A stretch of DNA of 64,000 bases from Sindora glabra (lineage: Eukaryota; Streptophyta; Magnoliopsida; Fabales; Fabaceae), in the NCBI GenBank assembly GCA_020226215.1, contig CM035230.1, positions 22,673,883 through 22,737,882 of the forward strand, written 5' to 3'. The notes under the pieces are model-generated. The model saw only the letters and a program-made list of their open reading frames with translations. It was not told the DNA's origin and searched no databases. Position numbers and translations under genes: made by a program. Positions 51,337-62,287 of the stretch are shown here, piece by piece (the stretch's first letter is position 1; every line of letters begins with the position of its first letter).

Positions 51337-52982
51337 TGTTGGGAATTCGGATTATCACATGCAGCGGAATTTTAAATTTTTGATCCGAATTCTACCTAGG
51401 ATCCATGCAAAAAGCATAAGTCAATGATTAGGGTTTTACCTATTGGACACTCGTGTTTCTACTGATCAAAACTTGAGAGCGGATGAATCAAACGCCGGCC
51501 GGAAGGTACAGCGTCTCTACGGTATCCACACGGAGTGAACAACGACCTCTCACCCTACACGCGTCTGCTAGGATGCGTTTATCTCTCTAAGAATTAGGAT
51601 TGGATGTTTTCTGAGTGATTTAGGGTTTATATTGAAGCTTAAAATGTGATTGTTAAGTGCTGCCCTCAAGTCTCTTTTTATAGAACTTAGGCAAGCCATA
51701 ATCCTAGTCCTATTAGGATAATGCTTCCAAAATCCTAATCACACTTAACAACTCATCTTATCCTTATCCTAGAGATAATGGGAAGAGATAAGACTTATCT
51801 ATTAATTATCTAATATTAGATAATAATATCATCTCATAATATAAATATCTTAATTATTAGATAATTGCATATAATTATCAAATATCAGAATAATATTATC
51901 CCATAATATATTTATCTAATATCTGATAAGATAATTACTTGATATTACTTTAATATCAAATAATATCACATAATATATATATATATAAAATGTGAATTTA
52001 TTATTCTTAATAATATATATGCACGAAAATAAGTCCAATTAATTGGATATTAATATAATTAAAGTCCAATTAATTATTGTCTTATTCCTACTCCTTTTGT
52101 GTGACCCTGTAGGTTCTTACTACGTTGACAATGACTTATTATTGAGCCATAGACAGCGAGCAGTATCTAGCAATACATCACTGCCACTCAAGTAGTAAGA
52201 ATGTCTGTGATTCGACATCCACCTAATACATGATCAACGTTTTGCATCATAACCCTTTTGTAATAATATCCAAATTGAACTGGAGGCATGGAATGTGTCA
52301 TCCTCGTCAATGTTCAATTTATATTTCTTGATACTGAGTAGACTTAAAATAAATAATTAATATCACATATTAATTCAACTGAGCATGGCCATGCATTTCT
52401 AAGTCTCACTCAATCAAGGGGCCCAAGGATATTTCTCTTTTATATAAGAGTAACAAAATCCCATTTACATCACTCACTTCCCTCTGTACGATTTATGACA
52501 CACACAATCAATGCCCTACTTGTCACCTAATTAAAGGTGACATAGGACAATATTAAAGTGAGTAATTCCTCATGTAGGGAACTGTAGTGACTTCAGGTCA
52601 AAGGTTTATGCGTAGTTGTGATCATATGAGAATAACTTATGACACGTTTATCCATGCAATATTCTCATAGTGGGTCAGTCCAGTACATTATTCACTAGCA
52701 ATGTACTCATGTATTAACTTGATATCACATATCCATGATTCGTAATCATCAGTCACTATACATGCTAGTCTCGATGTATTATTACTATCCTTTTTCATAA
52801 TAATACTTGACTAGGGGCATTTTAGGAATAGCAAAGCTATTCCAAGGATAATTATTATATTAAGTTATAAATTGCGCATAATAATAATAAAATAAAATAT
52901 AATAATTAAATTGCCTAAAATAAAATATAATACATTGTGTATAACTCTAATCATCTTATATGATTGGTTCTAGGACACACAC

Positions 52983-52987
<5 letters not shown>
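51337..52987 (-). mobile_element. Solo LTR (1.65 kb) in the PMD gene's fourth intron
   Basis: It begins TGTTGGGAATTCGG and ends CACACACCAACA on the plus strand, a TGTTGG/CCAACA inverted terminus, with a perfect TATAT duplication on both sides (51332-51336, 52988-52992). No internal coding region, primer site or second LTR is present, so it is a solo LTR left by LTR-LTR recombination. A TATA-like word read on the minus strand gives its orientation. Its base composition (GC-rich downstream leader at 51480-51560) differs from the host element. Confidence 0.8.
51671..51684 (-). promoter_or_regulatory. Candidate TATA box of the solo LTR
   Basis: The minus strand reads TCTATAAAAAGAGA. It lies about 340 bp before the LTR's 3' end, with a less AT-rich, transcribed-leader-like sequence downstream. 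This is the usual U3/R arrangement. Confidence 0.5.
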
Positions 52988-53022
<35 letters not shown>

Positions 53023-54226
53023 CTTTTGTATTAGACTGTAGCTTTGGATTCTAGTTCAGAATTTGAAAATGATTCTTCGAAGAAGAGAGCAAAAGTTTCT
53101 GAATAAACTAAGAATGTTTCGAATCCAAACCCCTAACTTGAAGAAGTCATTTGAGATACTGCACTAGAGTCTAATAAGTCTAAGGGGGTTGATCTAGATA
53201 AACAATCTCCACTAACATTTCATGCAGCATCTCCCATATCAAAGGAATAAAATTTGGAAGAAGAAAGGACAGAGCTGAGGGTGCATTCTCAAGGCTTAAA
53301 TCAGAATGTTCTGCCTGAAGATGCTCACTCGAACAAAGAATAACACAAGGCTTCAAGTACATCTCATTCTTCTCCTACAAAAAAAATTGAAGGATTTGAA
53401 GTCTTAGTAGGTGAAGCAACCTTTGATATGTAGGCTTTCACTACTATGGATGTTAAGCTCCGAAACAAGTTCATCGAAGATGATCCTCTAGTAGCAATGG
53501 ATTAATTAATCGCAGGGACTATCTCTCTGTCTTCAAAATCTCAACAATCCACAACTCATACGAAGTTAACAGAAGTCACTAGCCCAGAATTGGACCAATT
53601 GTTCACCAATCTAAATAATATAGTGGTTGAAGAAAATTTCCTTAACAAATTTTTAGTTGATTTCATATTAAATTTGTAAACTTTACTTTTGAAAATTAAT
53701 GAACATCAAGCTAGGTCAAATGTTCTTTAATTTGCCCATATCACAAAATTTTTGAACTAGTTGGCATAATTCGAGAGCAACTTGAAGATTGCACTTGAGA
53801 CGAACAAATCACTGATCGAAATTAAAGATCTTCAAAAAACTCAAATGGAGAAATTAAAAGATTTTAATTCAACTATCATGAAGCCAAAAACTCAATCAAG
53901 GCTGGAACTCAAAAGATGGTTGAAGTTGATGCTCGAATCCAAAACCTTGAAAAATTGCTCGAAGAGGCCAGAAAGGAAAAAAGCTTGAAAATTGTTGCTG
54001 CATTTGTGTAAAAGTAAAATACGAGATTACTTTGTAGATTAAAGATGTGAATTATCACATGAAGGATTGTCTAATCAAAATAGAGAAGCTAAAAGTTTCG
54101 AAACATTCCCATGCTCAAACCGAAACAGTTTTGAAGATGGAGTTCGGTAAAATTTGAGATTATTTTCTGTGAAAAGCTTCTTTTATATTCATTTGATCAT
54201 TATGCATTTCAACTTTCAAACTGCTT

Positions 54227-55620
54227 TTAAATAGTTATCTTGACTTCATGAATTGTTAGTCTATAAATTTTTAAATATTTACCATTTATCGACATTATTC
54301 GATTAGTCATAGCTAGATCTCGAATTGAATAGGAGTTATTAGTAAACACCTTTTCGATTTCGAATGGTCCTTCCCAATTTGGAGACCATTTCTTGAATTT
54401 CTTCAATTTTCTTTTTGTTGGTAATATAACCTTCCACACCAAGTCACCAATATTAAAAATTTTCAATTTAACTTTCTTATCATAAAATTAATTTTTTTTT
54501 CTTTTTGTCGAATAATGTTTTCCAGAGCCAACAATCTTTCATTATCTAAATCATCTAAATCATATAACATTAAATTCCAATAATGTTTAACTAGTAATTC
54601 ATTCTATTTTTGTAATCTAATAGACTACAAATTAATTTCTATAAGCAAAATAGCATCATGGCCATATAATAGCTTATAAGGGATTATTCCGGTAGCCTCT
54701 TTAGGAGAATTTTTATATGCCCATAAAATTTGGCTAAGTGTTTCATGCCAGTTCTTGGGCTTCTGCCCAACATGCTTTTTAATTAAAGTAATAATTATTT
54801 TATTGGCTACCTTAACTTGACTATTAGCTTGTGCATAATATGGGGTCGAATTATTTAATTTTATATCTCTCGATTCGACATATTGAATCACTTTCTTTCT
54901 AGTAAAAACTGTACCTTGATCAATTGTCAAAGTTTCAAGTGCACCAAATCGAAACACAATATATTCTTCAATAAAATCGATTATATCCCTCTAATCAACA
55001 TCCTTCAAAGGAATTGCTTTGACCCATTTCTTAAAATAATCAATTGCCACTAAAATATACCTATGGCTTTTTGAAGATGTCAGATGAATCTGGCCAATTA
55101 AATCTAAAGCTTATCCTTTAAATGGTCATGGTTTTATAATCGAATGCAAATCACTTGCTGGCACATGTTGAATATTTCCATGTTTCTGGCATTGTTCACA
55201 TGATCTTGCAAATTTATGGTGATCTTTTATCATTGAAGGCCAATAAACTCTTTATTTTTTCAACACTCATTTCATCTTTTCACCAGCTTGGTGTGCACCA
55301 CAAATCCCTTCATGAACTTCAACTAAAGCTATAAAACCTTCGGTTTTTACTAAACACCTTAGTAAATTTCCATCCATGGATTTCTTATAAAGTTTGTCAC
55401 CAAGGGTCACATAGTGCAAAGCTTTATACTTCATCTTTCAATCTATAATCAAATTAGGGTTTTCTAAATATTTGATAATTGGTTTTCTCCAATCATCATC
55501 TAAAAGCAAACTTATGTTAAGTATTTCAAGCTCTTTTGTAGCATATTTATTTCCTATTTTAATTAGCTTGTCCAAAGTTTCATTCGAAACTTTATAACCC
55601 GATGCTATTTGTGCTAGCTC
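54227..55620 (-). pseudogene. Gypsy integrase relic
   Basis: Minus strand, from about 55290 down: zinc-finger end (CEQCQKHGNIQHVP), VAIDYFKKWVKAIPL with the first catalytic Asp, LTIDQGTVF with the second Asp, and QANSQVKVANK, where the catalytic Glu of 'QxExxN' is changed to Lys (a G-to-A change). The C-terminal part (54466-54227) has FNIGDLVWK and PNWEGPFEIEKVF, matching the Tat-type integrase tail. Stops separate the parts. It would have inserted the cDNA into the genome; it cannot now. Confidence 0.85.
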
Positions 55621-55695
55621 ATTAGCCTTACAATTTTACAATCTTAGGATATGTTCAATGGTGAATTCATCAAATTCTTGCAGTAGTTCCATAAC

Positions 55696-56436
55696 TCAAG
55701 TAGAATATCTTACTAAATTTTCACTTATGCATTTGTATTCTTGAGTAATTTGTTTAACTATTAATTGAGAATCACTATGAATAATTATATTTCTTACTCG
55801 AAATAGCCGTAAAGTTTCAAGCCCAACAAGAAGAGCTTTACATTCTGCTTCATTATTTGAACAAAGTATTTTTATTTCAAACATCAACTTTATAGGATAC
55901 CTTTTCGGGGAAATAATCAAAATTCCAATTCTTGTTCCATTTTGATGCCTAGAACCATCGAAATATAATTTCCAAGGTTTTAATCCCACATAATTTTCAT
56001 TAATTTCATTAATCTCTTCTAAAGAATGGTCAGCCACGAAATCAGCAACCACTTGACCTTTCATGGATTTCAAGGGCATATATTTCAAAGAATATTTAGT
56101 TAATGCTAAAGCCCATTTACCAACTCTACTATGAAGTATAGGTTTACATAACATATGCTTTATTATATCATAATGAGAAATTACAATCACATTAAAAGGT
56201 TTGATGTAATGTTTTAGCTTAGTACATGAGAAATACAAGCAAAGACATAATTTCTCAATAGCACAATATCTACTTTTAGCATCATTTAATACCCTACTTA
56301 GATAATAAATAGCTTTTTCGATGCCATTTTCATCTTCTTGAGCTAACATACTACCTATAGTATATTTAGAAGCAGAAATATATAACTTTAAAGGTCTTCC
56401 TTTTTTAGGAGAGGTCATGATAGGAGGATTCATCAA
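55696..56436 (-). pseudogene. Gypsy RNase H plus archaeal-type RNase H segment
   Basis: An unbroken frame of 246 codons. Residues 1-80 are the Ty3 RNase H (LKLYISASKYTIGSMLAQED, then YYLSRVLNDAKSRYCAIEK). Residues 100-140 form a linker with GKWALALTKYSLKY and VVADFVADH. Residues 155-235 form a second RNase H of the archaeal type, with YFDGS (Asp160), NNEAEC (Glu198) and HSDSQLIVKQI (Asp222) all kept. This double RNase H is typical of the Tat lineage. The first catalytic Asp of the Ty3 RNase H reads Ser ('ISAS' instead of 'xDAS'). Confidence 0.9.
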
Positions 56437-57470
56437 ATAATGCTTAATATCTTTGAATGCATTTTGGTGTACATCTTCCCATCAAAATTCTTCTTCCTTT
56501 TTCAATTTCAGCAAAGGTGAGAAGATCTTTGTTCTGCTAGATAGATTCGAAATAAACCTCCTCAAGAAGTTAATTTTTCCTAACAACAATTGCAATTGCT
56601 TTTTATTCAAAGGTGGCAAAGTTTCCAAAATAGCCTTCGCTTTATTTTGACAAACTTCAATCCTTTTTTTCCAAATTAAGAATCCAAGAAATTTTCCTGT
56701 GGAAATGCTAAAAGCACATTTAATTGGATTCATTTTTAGACCATGTTTTCTCATCTTCTTGAAAACTTGCCTTAAATGGTCTATATGATCATTTTTTATT
56801 TTCGACTCGATAATAATATCATCTATATAAACGTACATAAACTTTCTAATCAAGTCATGAAAAATTGTATTCATAGCCCGCTGATATGTTGCACCAGCAT
56901 TCTTAAAGCCGAAAAGCATCACTACCCATTCATAAGTGCCGATTGCACCAGGACATCAAAAAATAGTTTTCAATATGTCCTTTTTGATAATGAATATCTA
57001 GTTATAACTAGAATATCCATCCAATAAACTCAACATTTCATTTCTGACTGCTGAATCAATTAACATATCAGCAACTGGCATAAGATATTCATTTTTAGGA
57101 GTTGCCGAATTTAAATTTTGAAAATCTACACAAACCCTTAGAGTTCCATTCTTTTTAATTACATGGACTATATTAGAAATCCAATTAGCATACTTAGTTG
57201 TTCGAATAAACTTTGCCCTTAGTAGTCTTTCAATTTTTTCTTTCATCTTTGAAATAATTTCTGGGGGTAAATCGCCTTGGTGGTTGCTTTACTGGCTTCT
57301 TTCCAAGATAAATTGGTAGTCTATGCTCTACTAAACTTCGATCCAACCCAAGCATCTCATCATAGTCCCAAGCAAAGTAGTCTTTGAACTCTTTCAATAA
57401 CTCAATTATCCCTTCCTTCAAAGCTTGATCAATATATTTATTGATATAGGTAGGTCTTAACTTTGTTCAA
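56437..57470 (-). pseudogene. Gypsy reverse transcriptase relic
   Basis: Minus strand in order: LPIYLGKKPVKQPPRRF (57330-57280), KFIRTTKYANWISNIVHVIK and RVCVDFQNLN (57170-57110), then VVMLFGFKNAGATYQRAM, the catalytic VYIDDIII (56830-56800), and HLRQVFKKMRKHGLKMNPIK. The core YIDD is intact. Stops and one shift split the domain into three frames. Confidence 0.9.
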
Positions 57471-58111
57471 TCACCAAGATTTACTTCCTCAAGAGGATCT
57501 TGAGCCTCTATCTTCTTTATTCCATGAGATAAAGACATCTCGAACCCGAGTGGTGAGTCATTAAAAATACAATCAAGCCTTTGAATACTTTTTTCTTGAA
57601 CGTCAACCCTTTCGGATTGAATTCGAACTTTCTTTAACTTCACAAATCAATTCTTCTTTTTTTCAAAAGATTCTAAAACTAAATTAGCCCTTGTGGCCGT
57701 TTTAAACCTTTGTTCGGCCATGTAGGTCGAAATTTAAGCTAAATAGTTTGAAATATTCATATTAACTTCAGTAAAAGATTTTGAAATTAAATCGGCCCTC
57801 ATGGTTGTTTCAAACCTTTGTTTGGCCACATAGGTTGAAATTCAAGCTAAATAGCTCGAAATATTTATATTAACTTCAACTTTTTGAAGAATGCTTCAGA
57901 GTCGGCTTGTGGTTCCTCATACTTTAAAATAAACTCGACTTTAGGTCGAAGATATATAGTAACAAGAACCTTGGATTGTTGCCAGATGCTCCGTGCTATC
58001 CATCTAGTAAAGTCCAATATAGGAAAGATATTTCTCAAATTCTATTACATTGGTTTCAACTTGAAAGGAGGAATCTTCAACTTCCACTACTTCCAAACTT
58101 CCTTATGCATC
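57471..58111 (-). other. Linker between protease and RT
   Basis: This is the spacer of the polyprotein. It contains two diverged copies of a ~115-bp segment (57664-57756 and 57779-57868, both with TTGTTYGGCCAYRTAGGT), a local tandem duplication. No domain is recognised. Confidence 0.5.
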
Positions 58112-58450
58112 CTATATAAACATCTTCTGATGCAAAGTTGAAGGCACTACCCCTGCACCATGAATCCATTCTTTACCCAGAAGCATATTATAGTTGGCCT
58201 TTAAAGGAATAACAATGAAGATAGTAGGTCGAATCACCGACCTAACTTGAATATTCAAAGCTAACAATCCTTCTGACTTCGAAGTTTTACCATTGAAATC
58301 AGTTATTACAATGTTATGGGGAAGTAGATCTTCTTGTATTTTGTCCAGTTTCTTCATTATTGCTTTTGGCATCAAATTAATTACAGCACCACTATCAACC
58401 AACACTCTATGAATAACTTTACCATCAGCCTTAACCTTGATGAAGAGAGG
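58112..58450 (-). pseudogene. Gypsy aspartic protease
   Basis: The minus-strand frame contains VLVDSGAVINLMPKAI near its start (active-site D-S/T-G), then DFNGKTSKSEGLLAL, and the C-terminal hallmark YNMLLGKEWIHGAGVVPSTL. This is a retropepsin of the Tat type. It would cut the gag-pol polyprotein. The frame is open across the domain, but the flanking polyprotein is broken. Confidence 0.85.
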
Positions 58451-61409
58451 CTTTAAATGATTTTTTATTTTCTCTGTTAACCTGTCGAATATTGCAGAAT
58501 TCTCTTTAGAAAGGATTCAAGCTGTATAAGTGACCAATGTAAATTACTTCATAACCTTGCTTCTTTCGAAGTCTTCTTCATCAAGATCTTCATTTTAACC
58601 TTGATTATACTCCTTCACATATTCAGCCGGCAAGATAGAAACCACCCTATAAATATCTTCCAGATCATCAGCAAATTCAGATTGGAAAGAGCTTGTAATC
58701 ATACTATCTTCATTTTCAAGTACAATCTTCGTTTGTTTCATGCTTTACAGAATAGAATTCCTCTGTAGAATATGATGGTAAGATCTTTTGTTCTGAGTTC
58801 CCTGCTCCACAGTTTGTATATTTTCACGAGCAGCTTTTTTAAATCTATATGCCCTTCACCATTGAGTCTTGGTCATAAGGGGATTTTCATAAAAATGGTA
58901 CTTTGAAAGGCCAGGAACATGTTCTGGAAACTTAGGTCTCCAGTATTGATACACCTTTCCTATTTTAGCCCTTTGCCAATTCTCAGTCTTATTCATTCCC
59001 CTTATCCACTTATTTGGGGGTACATTCGAAGGAGGCACAAAGCTCTTGCCCTTCACAGGCATAGTCTTGAATTTCAACTTCGAGCCAAAAGCTTGATCTT
59101 TGTTCAACTTGTGAGCTGCTTCATACTGCTTCTTGAATCATACTTTTCGAACGCCTTTGCAATAGACTTATCAAAGACTACGCTGCATCTTGGGCAAAAA
59201 GTTACTTCATTGTTAGAGTATTTTTTCCTCATAAAAAAGTCCAATAGAGATTCTCCAGCTTTGGGATAAATATCCTTCACTTCTTTTTCATATTCTTCTA
59301 TAGCAAATTCAACATCATCCTGAATATCCCTAATATGGACATTTATCATGTTGATTTCAAGAGGTTCAACATAATTGGCCGAAACCTTTAAAGGATTAGA
59401 ATTAATTTTCATGGTAGGCTTCGATTTTTCTTCGAATTTTAGTCTATCTTCTTTTATTGCCTTTTGAATCATATCCTTGAAATGCACACAATGTTTAGTC
59501 TAATGGCCATAAATATGATAATATTTACAATATTTTTTACCCTTTCTTTATTCTGGAGTCATAAGTTTATGATCATTAGACAATACTATCTACTTATCTT
59601 TAAGTAAAATATCAAATATTTGATCAGCTTTAGTAATATCGAAATTATAATCTTGCTTTCTTAAAAATTTTGAATTACCCTTGGACTCATATGGTTTTAA
59701 AGAATTACATACATAAGAAGGTCCAGGCTCTAATTCAGCAATCTTTATTTCATTATTAGTTTCGACATCAACATCATCATCTTCATTATTAACATTTTCG
59801 ATTTCCTGATCAAATACATCTACATAAGCAATCTTATCTCTTCGGATTGCTCTCTCAACTCTCCAATATTTATCTTTTTCAAACTTAAGCTATTCAATTT
59901 GCCTTACTTTATTTGCTAGTTGGGCCATATCTCTAAGTTGTTGATTAATTAACTTCTTTCGAATAGAATAATCAAATCTACTTGCGACCATTTGAACTAA
60001 CTCATGTTCTAGCACTTAAGTAAAGCATCTAACCTTTATTTTTCTGAATCTATTCAGATAATCATCAATAAATTCATTTTGCATTCTTTTAATATTTAAA
60101 AAATCTATTAAACTTACCTTGGTTTCACCCCTAAAGAATTGTTCATGAAACTCCTTTCTAACTGATTCCATGTATGAATCGAATTGGGTGGTAGAGTAGT
60201 AAACCAAGTAAAAGCATCTTTAGTTAATGAACTTGAAAAATATTTCATTTTTAGATTTTCATTATTGGTAAGATCACCACATTCAATTTGATATCAAGCA
60301 ATATGCTTAACTATGGATTCTCTAATTTTACCAGCAAACTTGCTAAACTTAGGGATTTTCCAACCCCTAGGCATTTCAATTTATAAAATAATCTCAGGAA
60401 AGGCTGAGACAAAATATGGGTTATTTGCATATCCAACATTAAAACCATGTTGATTTAGCACTCGTTCCACAACATTAATTATGTTTTGATGCCCCCTACA
60501 ACATTATGCCTAACTTAATTCAGAATATTATCAAAGTTTTGGCTCCTATTTACTAGAACCACATTATTATTAGGGACATTAGGATCTGCTGCTAAGTTTT
60601 AATTTTGAACTGGGTTTACATGTACTACATTCCTGTGTCTAAGATTAGCAGGTGTATCACATTATTATGAGTAACATTTGTAGGTGTCACATCGACTTGC
60701 CCTGCTTTTGCAAATGCTACATTTGCAAGCCTTACATTCACCACTTGATTGATAATAGGGTCCACTGATGCACCAAAGACAGCTACGATTCGACCCATTT
60801 GTCTTGCTAATAACAAATAATTGGCATTGGTTGACTCCACCATGCGATTAATAACACTTGTCAATTGGTGAGACAACATATTTACCATCTCATGGTTACT
60901 CTCATCCATTTGTTGATGTATGGAATGAAGTGTGGCACCTGTAAAGGATGTCGAAGGAATAGACTCTCTAAACATACTTTGTTATCCAGTTGGCATGTTC
61001 CCTAACATGCTAAATTGAGACATATCATTTCTGTTTGCATTCAGATTTAAATGTCCCGAAGGTCCTACTGTAGAAATTATCAAAACATCATATCTAAAAT
61101 TGCCATCGAAGCAGTTCCTATAGTCTATATGATCATTCTGGGAATAAATCCCTGAGGTAAGCCATATAAAGGACTATGAATATCAATATTTAAATTTCTA
61201 AGATTCTCCTCTGGATCCATTAGGATTTGACTGATTTGAGATGTCCCAGGATGGTCTTGTGGAACTCCCGTAACCATCGATTTAGACATAGAAGGATTAG
61301 GAACATTACTTTGATTTGAGTCAGAATCATTATTCTCATTAGTTCCTTCATTATTCCTGGAATTCAAATTATTACCAGAACCTTGTCTATTTGAACCACT
61401 ATTAGCCAT
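58451..61409 (-). pseudogene. Gypsy gag region
   Basis: The likely start is the ATG at 61409 (MANSGSNRQG), about 80 bases after the 5' LTR. An Asn/Ser-rich leader is followed by MLSHQLTSVINRMVES near 60860. The retrotransposon gag (capsid) domain lies at 60207-60016 (EFHEQFFRGETKVSLIDF, DDYLNRFRKIKVRC). Near 59540-59500 is a knuckle-like YCKYYHIYGH-x-TKHC, then a basic, Lys-rich segment (59487-58856). Stops break it in at least five places. Gag would package the RNA. Confidence 0.8.
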
Positions 61410-61464
61410 GTTTAAATTTCTTCCACTATGCAAAATCATGCAATTTGACACTACTATCTCTAAA

Positions 61465-61488
61465 CTTGTCCCACTAGGCGTGCCAATT
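61465..61488 (-). promoter_or_regulatory. Primer-binding region of the gypsy element
   Basis: Directly after the 5' LTR the minus strand reads AAATTGGCACGCCTAGTGGG. The TTGG start and GC-rich body fit a tRNA 3'-end complement; I cannot name the tRNA. Confidence 0.6.
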
Positions 61489-62287
61489 TGTTCATGGTGA
61501 ATTTTCATTTCAATATGAAATCGGAAATATACTTGATTTAAAGAATAATCTGGAACTTGAATCATGTCCTCAAAGGAATCTTAGTTTGATAGGTTTATGT
61601 GTCAATCAAATTAAGAACAAATAGTAAAAAGAATGTAAAGAAAAGAACAGATAAATGCAAGAAATAAATTAACTCAAAAATAAATTAGAACTAAAATAGA
61701 AAATGGTGGAATTACATACTCGGTTTTCTCTATTTGCCAATTGTCGCGACGATAGGTGTGTGAGAGATTTGTGAGCAAATGAAAATCCAACCCTCTACAT
61801 TATTCAGAAGTCTTATTTTATATATTTCTAATGCTAATGGCTAATTCCTAAGAATCTAATAAGTGTACATTACAAAAAAAATTGCTAAAAACTACTAATA
61901 ATTATCACCAATTTTCAAAATCAAATAAAAAACTACTAGACTTCGATATCTTCAACAATCTTCAATCAGTTCTCGAAATTAAGGCATTCCTTGGTTTTCA
62001 AAATCGAATCGAAACTATTTCAATGATCAAACTTCAATTTACATACCTTTCTTTTCGAATTGAAATCGAAATAGATATCTTTTTGCAAAATTATATCGAT
62101 TACCATAATAACCCTCTTCGAGACTCTTTCGAATTATTCAATTTATCTATTGTACAAATCAAATTGCTACACTCAAATTGCTTTTTCGAATTCAATTCGA
62201 AATATCAACTCTAACCTCAACTCTTCAAAATCTCCTAATTTTCAAATCAAAATTGAAAATAGGACTTAGCAAAATTTAACACCAACA
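61489..62287 (-). repeat. 5' LTR of the gypsy element (799 bp)
   Basis: It matches 47540-48352. It ends at the primer-binding region on one side and at CCTGG on the other. Confidence 0.93.
61813..61828 (-). promoter_or_regulatory. Candidate TATA box in the gypsy 5' LTR
   Basis: The minus strand reads GAAATATATAAAATAA, followed by a less AT-rich stretch. In the other LTR the same position has one substitution. Confidence 0.4.

Larger units (their letters stand above)
48733..54170 (+). pseudogene. Antisense multi-exon plant mobile domain (PMD) gene inside the gypsy element
   Basis: The gene runs opposite to gag-pol, between integrase and the 3' LTR. Exon 1 runs from an ATG at 48733 to about 50798. 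It shows PMD (PF10536, 'aminotransferase-like, plant mobile domain') motifs: FFFSNRVSNSFHVPYGMITP, TFFDLAAIAGLKPTR (49270-49315) and LGGPLWLLQLWLNIIF (49635-49680). Four GT...AG introns follow (50799-50865, 50988-51053, 51150-51219, 51301-53034), separating short Lys/Ser-rich exons. Exon 5 (53035 to about 54000) ends in a coiled coil (MVEVDARIQNLEKLLEEARK). In-frame stops and at least one shift (around 50210-50250, where two frames overlap) make it a pseudogene. PMD proteins include the MAIN/MAIL group and many transposon-borne copies; the role in an element is unknown. Naming rests on motif recall. Confidence 0.75.
47540..62287 (-). mobile_element. Complete Ty3/gypsy retrotransposon, Tat-type, 14.7 kb
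   Basis: Two LTRs (47540-48352 and 61489-62287) start TGTT and end AACA on the plus strand, bracketed by CGTGG and CCTGG (5-bp duplication with one mismatch). On the minus strand the order from the 5' LTR is primer-binding region, gag, protease, RT, RNase H, archaeal-type RNase H, integrase, then a long region with an antisense gene, the polypurine tract and the 3' LTR. The second RNase H after RT-RNase H is the hallmark of the Tat lineage. In the first ~285 LTR bases I count about 26 differences, all but one transitions, so the insertion is old. All genes carry stops or shifts. Confidence 0.93.

Noticed and set aside
51337..52987. A complete short LTR element (LTR-internal-LTR) instead of a solo LTR
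   Set aside because: I find no direct repeat of the ends inside it and no primer site or polypurine tract, so a single LTR explains it better.
56453..57027. Plus-strand frames opposite gypsy RT
   Set aside because: Shadows of the RT frames, without motifs.
58919..59269. 116-codon plus-strand frame opposite gag
   Set aside because: It mirrors the Lys/Glu-rich gag C-terminus on the other strand; no independent evidence.
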